From Akkermansia sp. (lineage in GTDB: Bacteria; Verrucomicrobiota; Verrucomicrobiia; Verrucomicrobiales; Akkermansiaceae), in the NCBI GenBank assembly GCA_017379255.1, contig JAFNWZ010000290.1, forward strand, positions 1 through 8,814: DNA of 8,814 nucleotides, in the 5' to 3' direction. Each line of letters begins with the position of its first letter. The first letter of the stretch is position 1. This document shows, piece by piece, positions 1 through 5,109 of the stretch. Under the pieces are notes generated by a model. It was not told the origin of the DNA. It did not search any database and saw only the letters and a list, made by a program, of their open reading frames with translations. The position numbers and the translations under genes are program-made.

Positions 1-1170
1 ATTGGTTATCTGGCTGCATCTTTGCGCCATAAAGATGCCGAGGCCCGCATTGCTACCTTGCTGCAGCAGAATGATTTCCTGAATCTGCAGACCCAGGCCG
101 AAGAGCTGCGTTGGCAGGAACGCCAGAAACAGCTTGAAGAACGCTTCGAACAGCTTTCACGCCGCATTCTTGACCACAATACCGACCAGCTCAAAAACAG
201 CAGCAGGGAGCAGCTTGGAAATGTGCTCCAGCCTCTCCGCGAGCAGCTGGATGTGCTGCGCAAGGCTGTAACGGAAACGAACACCGGTAATGCAACGGCC
301 CGCACCAGCATCGAAACGCTGGTGAAGCAGCTTATGGAGCGTGCAGATGGCATCAGCCAGGACGCAGCTAACCTGACACGCGCCCTCAAGGGCGATTCCA
401 AGGTGCAGGGGGACTGGGGGGAGATGATACTTTCCCGCCTCCTGGAAAGCAGCGGTCTGCGCCCTGGTGAGGAATTTGTGACCCAGACCAGTTATAAGGA
501 CCGCGAGGGGAATATCTTCCGTCCGGATGTGATTGTGAATCTGCCGGAGGAACGCCGCATCATCATTGACTCCAAAGTATCCCTGACGGCTTATGCCCGC
601 ATGATGGAACTTGATGCGGACTGCTCCCCGGCAGAGCGGGAGGCTGCACTGAAATCGCATGTGGATTCAGTACGCAAGCATATTGCCGAACTGGCGGATA
701 AGGATTACGCCTCCATAGTGCCCGGCGCCATCGGCCATGTGCTTATGTTTATGCCGAATGAAGCGGCATACATAGGAGCAGTGCAGGCGCAGCCTCAGCT
801 TGTGCGCGATGCCTATGAGCGGGGTGTGCTTCTCATCAGCCCCACGAACCTGCTCATGGCTCTGCAGCTGGCAGCGAATCTCTGGCAGAAGGAGCGCCAG
901 TCCCGTAACGTGCACAACATCATTTCCCGCGCCGAGCTCTTGTACAAGAAATGCGCCACGCTGGATGACAGTATGGAAAAGGTCAAGCGTGCCATTGATA
1001 CACTTTCCAAATCCTTTGAGCAGGCCCGGGGGCAGTTCAAGACCGGCAATGGTAACCTGGTGCGCCAGATTGATGAATTGCGCCATTTCGGCATTAATCC
1101 TGCCCGCCGTATTTCCATGGATGAGGTTTCTGATGCACCCGCGGACGACACCAAACAGATATCAGGTTGA
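1..1170 (+). CDS. rmuC: RmuC family DNA recombination protein, 5'-truncated by the window edge
   Basis: RmuC-family proteins limit inversions and rearrangements at short inverted repeats and are predicted to have a restriction-endonuclease-like core. The frame is open from base 1, so the true start lies upstream; the first codons (IGYLAAS) look like the end of an N-terminal membrane helix, usual in this family. A TTG at 22 is in frame but has no reason to be the start. About 389 residues are visible. Visible residues 17-122 are charged and heptad-like, consistent with a coiled coil. The core then shows KVQGDWGE (134-141), RPDV with Asp176 followed by IIDSK with Asp190 and Lys192 (a PD-(D/E)XK-like arrangement), FMPNEAAY (250-257) and GVLLISPTNLL (275-285), all family hallmarks. 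The reading frame is intact to TGA at 1168-1170. The next gene on this strand is 338 bases away, so it probably ends its own transcript. Family assignment is secure; the biochemical activity is inferred from the family. Confidence 0.95.
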   Translation: MGYLAASLRHKDAEARIATLLQQNDFLNLQTQAEELRWQERQKQLEERFEQLSRRILDHNTDQLKNSSREQLGNVLQPLREQLDVLRKAVTETNTGNATARTSIETLVKQLMERADGISQDAANLTRALKGDSKVQGDWGEMILSRLLESSGLRPGEEFVTQTSYKDREGNIFRPDVIVNLPEERRIIIDSKVSLTAYARMMELDADCSPAEREAALKSHVDSVRKHIAELADKDYASIVPGAIGHVLMFMPNEAAYIGAVQAQPQLVRDAYERGVLLISPTNLLMALQLAANLWQKERQSRNVHNIISRAELLYKKCATLDDSMEKVKRAIDTLSKSFEQARGQFKTGNGNLVRQIDELRHFGINPARRISMDEVSDAPADDTKQISG

Positions 1171-1246
1171 CAAGATGGATGAATCTGTGGCTTCTTTGCT
1201 TCGGAAGATTCTGGTTATGAGTGTATAGTGACAAAAAATAAGCCTA

Positions 1247-1292
1247 ACTGATACCCGGTGAACTTCGCGTTATGATACGATGGGGTATCGGT
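1247..1292. repeat. Imperfect inverted repeat downstream of rmuC
   Basis: ACTGATACCC (1247-1256) pairs with GGGTATCGGT (1283-1292) over ten positions with one G-T wobble, enclosing a 26-base loop. On the minus strand the repeat is followed by a T6 run (positions 1233-1238 read in reverse), which would fit a weak terminator for any antisense transcript. On the plus strand no T-run follows directly, so it is not a textbook rmuC terminator. It could also be an operator. The pairing is visible; the function is unknown. Confidence 0.5.
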
Positions 1293-1490
1293 CATGCGTG
1301 CAAGATTTCTGATTACAGCGAAAGGGTGGGGATTTGCGGTGAGCTTTCCAGTGGGGCTTGCAAGTGGTCTGCTTCCGCAACCTCTGGTAATAAAAGAGCC
1401 GGAAGGTCCGCCCCCGGTTATTGAAAAGGCAGAGAAAAGCAACGAATTCACCAGACCTGTTTTTTTTATCTTTTCCAGAAGGCCGTACTG

Positions 1491-1499
1491 TGGTAGTAT
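1491..1499 (+). promoter_or_regulatory. Possible extended -10 promoter for the ROK kinase
   Basis: TGGTAGTAT fits the extended -10 pattern TGnTAnnnT. There is no good -35 hexamer 16-18 bases upstream, but extended -10 promoters tolerate that. Transcription would start near 1506, only a few bases before the ATG at 1509, giving a leaderless or almost leaderless mRNA. The same bases read on the minus strand contain TATACT, so the direction is not certain. Confidence 0.35.
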
Positions 1500-1508
1500 A
1501 ACCTCTGT

Positions 1509-2459
1509 ATGGCAGAAGACATGTTGAGTATTGGCGTTGATATGGGGGGAACCTCCATTAAGTTTGCCGTGGTGCGCGGCACAGAGATTATTGACCGGGC
1601 AGAACCGGTGCGTACACAGGATTTTGTGGCGCCCGATGCTATTTTTGCAGAAGTCGGCAAGCGTTTGCGCGAGCTTATCGCCCGCTACCCGCAAGTGAAG
1701 GCCGTGGGTATGGGTATCCCTGGCTTTGTTGACCATGATAAGGGTATAGCCGATTCTCTTACCAATGTTCCCGGCTGGTATGATGTTCCCGTGCGAGCGA
1801 TGCTGGAGGAAATGACCGGTCTTCCTGCCGCCGTAGATAATGATGCGAACTGCATGGCATACGCTGAATGGAAGCTTGGGGCAGGCAAGGGCTTGAATGA
1901 CCTGGTGTGCCTTACCCTCGGAACGGGGGTGGGCTCCGGTATTGTTGCAAATGGTAGAATGCTGCGTGGTTCGTTGGGCGCCGCCGGGGAACTGGGGCAT
2001 GTCAGCATTGATTACCAGGGACGTCCCGGGTACTATCATAATTTCGGGGCGCTGGAGAACTATATTGGGCATCCCCGCATTCAGGAAGATGCCGCTGCCG
2101 CCTATGCTGCAGCCGGGCAGGATAAATCCTTTGAAGATTGTGCTCCCTACCCGCTGGAGCTTGCTGCCAGGGAGGGCGATGCCATTGCCCTTGAAATGTG
2201 GGATGCGATAGCTCGCAAGCTTGCAACAGGATTGCTCAACTGCCATTATCTGCTCAATCCCGCCGCGTTCATTATTGGAGGCGGCGTGGCCAAAGCCGGT
2301 GAATTGCTTATGGCGCCCCTGCGTGGTTATCTGAAGTCTCAGATGTATGCGCCGCACTACGCCAAGTTGCAGATTCTGCCTGCTATGTTCAGCAATGATG
2401 CAGGTATCATCGGCGCTGCACGCATGGCCCTGGAAGAAGCAGAAAACCGGCAGGCATAA
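1509..2459 (+). CDS. ROK family sugar kinase (glucokinase-like) lacking the zinc-binding cysteines
   Basis: ROK kinases phosphorylate hexoses (glucose, fructose, mannose, N-acetylhexosamines) with ATP in the cytoplasm. At 316 residues this has the usual length. It shows the N-terminal phosphate-binding DMGGT (11-15), VDNDANC (109-115) with Asp112 as the likely catalytic base, LGTGVGSGIV (137-146), the ExGH motif GELGH (160-164) and the C-terminal IIGGGV (255-260) of the adenosine pocket. A DNA-binding N-terminal extension is absent, so it is an enzyme and not a ROK repressor. The family's CxCGxxGCxE zinc motif aligns with GYYHNFGALE (174-183): all three cysteines are replaced (Gly, Tyr, Ala), while the final Glu183 and His164 remain. 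The ATG at 1509 was chosen as the first in frame; ATG 1521 also lies before the nucleotide-binding motif and cannot be excluded. No Shine-Dalgarno sequence is visible. It overlaps the next gene by one base. The sugar substrate cannot be told from sequence alone. Confidence 0.9.
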   Translation: MAEDMLSIGVDMGGTSIKFAVVRGTEIIDRAEPVRTQDFVAPDAIFAEVGKRLRELIARYPQVKAVGMGIPGFVDHDKGIADSLTNVPGWYDVPVRAMLEEMTGLPAAVDNDANCMAYAEWKLGAGKGLNDLVCLTLGTGVGSGIVANGRMLRGSLGAAGELGHVSIDYQGRPGYYHNFGALENYIGHPRIQEDAAAAYAAAGQDKSFEDCAPYPLELAAREGDAIALEMWDAIARKLATGLLNCHYLLNPAAFIIGGGVAKAGELLMAPLRGYLKSQMYAPHYAKLQILPAMFSNDAGIIGAARMALEEAENRQA

Positions 2460-3367
2460 TGGCACACCTGCAAGCAGAATCTGTTTCTAAAGGAGAATTG
2501 AGACTGTGTGCCAGGCTTGGTCTGGATGAGGCCGGCACGCAGTCACTGCTGGCAGCCATGCGGGCGGGGGTGTCGTCTCGCGCTGCTGTGGTGCTGACAT
2601 CTCGTGCCCCGGAGGGGTATGTGCCGCCTTTTGCCTGTGAAAAGCTGGATGCCGAATGGCTGCCGCCGCATGTGTATGTGCCGGCGGCTGGCGAGAAGCC
2701 CACTTCTTACCCGGACTATGCCGAAGGATTTTATTATTCGCTGGATTTGTCCTCCTGCTGGGAATCCGCCTGTCTGGCGGAAGTAGAGCGACCGGCGACC
2801 TCTCTGGATATGTGCGCCGCGCCTGGCGGCAAGACGATGCTCATGGCAGCTCGTTTCGGCGGTCAGAATCACACGGCAAATGAAGTACACCCCGGCCGCC
2901 GCGGCATTCTGCGTCAGAATCTGCAGCAGTGCGGGTATCCGGATGTGGAGGTGACCGGTTTCCGGCCAGACCAGTGGGCGCGCCACGGGCACACCTTTGA
3001 TTTGCTGCTGGTGGATGCTCCCTGCAGCGGGCAATCTCTGCTGTGCAAAGGAATCAAGAATCCTGGATGCCTGAGCAGCTCAATGGTGAATGGCAACGCC
3101 AAACGGCAGAAAGGCATCCTGCTTTCTGCCGTGCAATGTGTGGCCCCCGGTGGCCACATCGTGTATACTACATGCACTTATGACCCGGAGGAAAACGAAA
3201 AAGTCATTTCCTACATATTGAAACGGGTTCCGGGGTGGTCTGCGGTGGAGGTTGCCTCTCTCTCTGCATTCCGTTCCGCGTTATCCGAGTTTCCTGCCTA
3301 TCGGCTGCTGCCGGTGCATGGATTCGGTGCAGGAGGCTTCTGCTGCCTGCTTCGCAAAAATAACTGA
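2459..3367 (+). CDS. RsmB/NOP family RNA cytosine-C5 methyltransferase
   Basis: Class I SAM-dependent enzymes of this family methylate carbon 5 of a cytosine in rRNA or tRNA. Residues 117-126 (DMCAAPGGKT) form the SAM-binding loop; DAPCSG (186-191) carries Cys189 of motif IV and TTCTYDPEENE (237-247) carries Cys239 of motif VI, the two-cysteine pair of RNA m5C methyltransferases. Upstream, PTSYPDYAEGFYY (81-93) matches the family's strand before the catalytic core. At 302 residues it has neither the NusB-like N-terminal domain of RsmB nor the C-terminal extension of RsmF. The stretch after motif IV (GQSLLCKG) suggests a compact subfamily of unknown target. The start is the ATG that overlaps the kinase stop (TAATG at 2457-2461), implying translational coupling. 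A purine-rich AAAGGAG at 2489-2495 lies inside the frame three bases before an in-frame TTG (2498), which is too close for a normal start. The enzyme class is secure; the substrate base is not. Confidence 0.9.
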   Translation: MAHLQAESVSKGELRLCARLGLDEAGTQSLLAAMRAGVSSRAAVVLTSRAPEGYVPPFACEKLDAEWLPPHVYVPAAGEKPTSYPDYAEGFYYSLDLSSCWESACLAEVERPATSLDMCAAPGGKTMLMAARFGGQNHTANEVHPGRRGILRQNLQQCGYPDVEVTGFRPDQWARHGHTFDLLLVDAPCSGQSLLCKGIKNPGCLSSSMVNGNAKRQKGILLSAVQCVAPGGHIVYTTCTYDPEENEKVISYILKRVPGWSAVEVASLSAFRSALSEFPAYRLLPVHGFGAGGFCCLLRKNN

Positions 3368-3379
3368 ATAAATTATTCA
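3365..3379. promoter_or_regulatory. Perfect 15-bp palindrome at the methyltransferase stop codon, possible operator
   Basis: TGAATAA (3365-3371), one central base, then TTATTCA (3373-3379): a perfect 7+1+7 inverted repeat whose first three bases are the TGA stop of the methyltransferase. It lies about 40 bases before the start of the secreted-protein gene, a plausible place for a dimeric regulator. It is very AT-rich, so a chance match is possible, and it is too weak and lacks the G+C stem for a terminator. Confidence 0.35.
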
Positions 3380-3407
3380 ACGAAACACGCCTAACTTGTA
3401 ACTAACA

Positions 3408-3413
3408 TATAAA
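3408..3413 (+). promoter_or_regulatory. Possible -10 element for the secreted-protein gene
   Basis: TATAAA (3408-3413), within TATAAAAT, lies five bases before the ATG at 3419. The normal -10 to start-site distance would place transcription initiation on or next to the start codon. No convincing -35 is seen 16-18 bases upstream, so this is a weak call. Confidence 0.25.
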
Positions 3414-3418
3414 ATACG

Positions 3419-3937
3419 ATGAAAACCTATATTTACCTGATGATGGCGGCAGTATTGCCTTCCGTGTTTGCCTCTCCGCTGCCCGAAAAGGCCGAATTGC
3501 TGGCAACTAATACCGTTGTGGCTCAGTATGTGGCTACGGAATCGCGCCCCTGCTATGGTCGCACGGCTCTTTGCCCGGATCGCTGCGGGCATGCAGTGAG
3601 TGTGGCTAAATTCCGTGTGCTTGCCAATGAAGCCTATGACAAGCCGGGTAAGTATGGCGATGATAAGGCAGAGGTTGGCAATCTGCTGATGATTGATGCT
3701 GCCAATGATGTACCCGGACAGGATGAATCAGTTTTGCGCAAAATCGCAGAATTGAAGCCCGGTCAGGTAGTACGCATCAAGCAGAATCACTATTATGCTG
3801 ATTTGGGAGATGTGCTTACCCCCATCCGCCCCGTGGAAAAGCTTGAGGTTCTGAAAGACGGCGCTTGTGAGGAAATTCTCCCGGAGCCGAAAGACCCGGC
3901 AAACCATGACCACGAGGTGATGCCCCTGCCGCTTTAA
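3419..3937 (+). CDS. Small secreted protein of unknown function with a cysteine cluster
   Basis: I do not recognise a characterised family. The 172-residue product begins with a typical signal peptide: one Lys, a hydrophobic stretch (residues 4-16), and VFA before a likely cleavage after Ala18, so the mature protein should be periplasmic or exported. Mature residues 45-58 contain CYGRTALCPDRCGH, giving Cys45, Cys52, Cys56 and His58, with a lone Cys150 further on; this could bind a metal or form disulfides. Residues 60-145 alternate short strands and polar turns (KPGKYGDD, DVPGQD, LKPGQVVRIKQ), suggestive of a small beta-barrel such as an OB-like fold, which is only an impression. The tail (153-172) is rich in Pro, Glu and His. 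ATG 3419 is the only start that yields a clean signal peptide. No Shine-Dalgarno sequence is visible. The gene is 51 bases downstream of the methyltransferase and converges on the serpin gene, with a terminator hairpin just after its stop. Confidence 0.8.
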   Translation: MKTYIYLMMAAVLPSVFASPLPEKAELLATNTVVAQYVATESRPCYGRTALCPDRCGHAVSVAKFRVLANEAYDKPGKYGDDKAEVGNLLMIDAANDVPGQDESVLRKIAELKPGQVVRIKQNHYYADLGDVLTPIRPVEKLEVLKDGACEEILPEPKDPANHDHEVMPLPL

Positions 3938-3947
3938 GCGCCAGTTA

Positions 3948-5108
3948 TCATAATTCTTCAAACAGCCCCATGAACTCCATGGGGCTGTTTGTATTCAGTT
4001 CTCCCACAAACCAGATGAAGGGGCGGGAGAAATCAATTCGGGCGGCAGCTCCCTCCAGTGATTCGTCTGCCTTTGCGGTGCTCTGGGTTTCAATCAGGTT
4101 GACGCCGCATGAGTACAGCATGGCTCCCAGGTGGACGCGTTCCTGGCAGAGGGGGGAGAAATCGGCTTCTGTTTCACTGAACAGGCTGTTAAGCCCGAAC
4201 TGCCGCAAGGTGGAACGAATGTCTTGCGGTGCGACAATATGCCCCATGCGCGGGAGCATGACCAGCGTATCTGCGGGTTCCGCTTCAGCCAAGGCCGCGC
4301 GGATGGCTGTGAGGGAGTCCGCCGTGAGCCCGGCTGCAAATGGACGAGCCTGGCCGGTTGGCAGGATGGCCACAAAAACAAGAGGTGTTGAGTTTTTCCC
4401 TGTCTGCTCCAGCTCGATGGCTACAGCTTGCCACGAGGCATCATCTGCTTTTGCGGTGCGGTATGTACCACGCGCCCGCATCTGGGTAAACTTGGGTAAT
4501 CTGCCGGATGCACAGTCAAAGTCCGCTTGTTGCGAGTCTGCCTTATGAAAGGGAATCTTCCAGCGTGGTGTCAAATACGCCGCGGCTCCACCCAGCAGCT
4601 TTGTTTTGTCACTGGAGTTTTCGCTTGTGGCAAATTGCAGGTTGGGAAGAGACGTACACTCGGCCAGCAGGGAGTTGAAGAGACTGATTGCTACGGGATA
4701 ATTTTCTGAGAAAGGCAGAGTTAATATGTTTTGATGTTCTTTCGTACGATGAAGATTGATATCTGCCGCAATCAGTGAGATGCTGGTAATATGGGAAGCC
4801 TGCTCCGGAGAAAGCGGTAGCGCCTTGAGTTCATCCAGAGTCTTGCCTCCGGCAATGTCCTGCAAGTTCCACAGGGTGTCGTGAAGTATTCCTGGCGCTA
4901 CGATGACATTTCCCGCTTTATCATTAAGGGCATGTTGAAAAAAGCGGATGCTCAATGCATCGGTGCTGGTGTTGCGCTCGGTCCCGTCTGAACCTGGTAC
5001 CGGTTCAGCATGCTCTTTACTGGTTGCTTTCCAGATGTAGCCGGCAAAGCCACCTGACAAAACGCAGCCGCCGAATATAATAGTCCAGATATACTGTGCA
5101 ATCTTCAT
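3948..5108 (-). CDS. Serpin family protein, membrane-anchored or lipoprotein
   Basis: Serpins are typically suicide inhibitors of serine or cysteine proteases. The 386-residue product shows the fold in order: helix region and strand with NVIVAPGILHDTLWNLQDIAGGKT (67-90; compare NvvFSPlSi...GAkGxT), AAAYLTPRWKIPF (175-187; the family's NAiyFkgxWxxPF with the Asn replaced), ILPTGQ (248-253), MLPRMG (284-289), ADFSPL (315-320), reactive-centre loop from Glu340, then FSRPFIWFV (360-368) and MEFMG (377-381). The N-terminus (residues 5-25) is hydrophobic; FGGC at 12-15 is a poor lipobox, so anchor versus lipoprotein is open. The hinge after Glu340 is TQSTAKAD instead of the small-residue GTxAAAAT type, and the loop is about four residues shorter than in alpha-1-antitrypsin. 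I chose ATG at 5106-5108, one base after the dnaE stop; the frame stays open upstream into dnaE, but that extension would push the hydrophobic segment inward. The fold is secure; inhibitory activity is doubtful. Confidence 0.88.
   Translation of the reverse strand: MKIAQYIWTIIFGGCVLSGGFAGYIWKATSKEHAEPVPGSDGTERNTSTDALSIRFFQHALNDKAGNVIVAPGILHDTLWNLQDIAGGKTLDELKALPLSPEQASHITSISLIAADINLHRTKEHQNILTLPFSENYPVAISLFNSLLAECTSLPNLQFATSENSSDKTKLLGGAAAYLTPRWKIPFHKADSQQADFDCASGRLPKFTQMRARGTYRTAKADDASWQAVAIELEQTGKNSTPLVFVAILPTGQARPFAAGLTADSLTAIRAALAEAEPADTLVMLPRMGHIVAPQDIRSTLRQFGLNSLFSETEADFSPLCQERVHLGAMLYSCGVNLIETQSTAKADESLEGAAARIDFSRPFIWFVGELNTNSPMEFMGLFEEL
3959..3996 (+). terminator. 14-bp perfect hairpin terminator between convergent genes
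   Basis: CAAACAGCCCCATG (3959-3972) and CATGGGGCTGTTTG (3978-3991) pair perfectly around a five-base loop (AACTC), followed on the plus strand by the T-rich TATT. It begins 22 bases after the stop of the secreted-protein gene and suits it as an intrinsic terminator. The whole hairpin lies inside the last codons of the serpin gene on the other strand, where it encodes residues from just before MEFMG to near the C-terminus; on that side the T-run after the stem is poorer. Confidence 0.75.
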
Positions 5109-5109
5109 C

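Larger units (their letters stand above)
1171..1508. other. 338-base spacer without a convincing gene
   Basis: This is the only long non-coding stretch inside the window. It holds an imperfect inverted repeat (1247-1292), a second possible stem (GGGG 1328-1331 plus TTGCGG 1334-1339 against CCGCAA 1375-1380 plus CCTC 1381-1384, with a two-base bulge), an uninterrupted run of eight T at 1460-1467, and a promoter-like motif just before the ROK kinase. The 77-codon reading frame inside it (1294-1527) has no start signal, is rich in codons such as AGA, AGG and ATA that the neighbours use little, and overlaps the kinase start out of frame, so I do not call it a gene. No known riboswitch or small-RNA class was recognised by eye. 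It could be a rmuC 3' untranslated region, a kinase leader or a small RNA. Confidence 0.6.

Noticed and set aside
1166..1171. Perfect TTGACA -35 hexamer over the rmuC stop codon
   Set aside because: No -10-like hexamer occurs 16-18 bases downstream (the bases there are GC-rich), so it is probably coincidental.
1294..1527. 77-codon plus-strand reading frame between rmuC and the ROK kinase
   Set aside because: No start signal, codon use unlike the neighbours, no recognisable motif, and it overlaps the kinase start in another frame.
1215..2465. Long (416-codon) minus-strand reading frame opposite the ROK kinase
   Set aside because: Shadow of the kinase; its translation is His- and Cys-rich and matches no family.
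2489..2500. AAAGGAG followed by in-frame TTG as an alternative methyltransferase start
   Set aside because: Only two bases separate the motif from the TTG, too short for ribosome binding, and the overlapping ATG at 2459 fits translational coupling.
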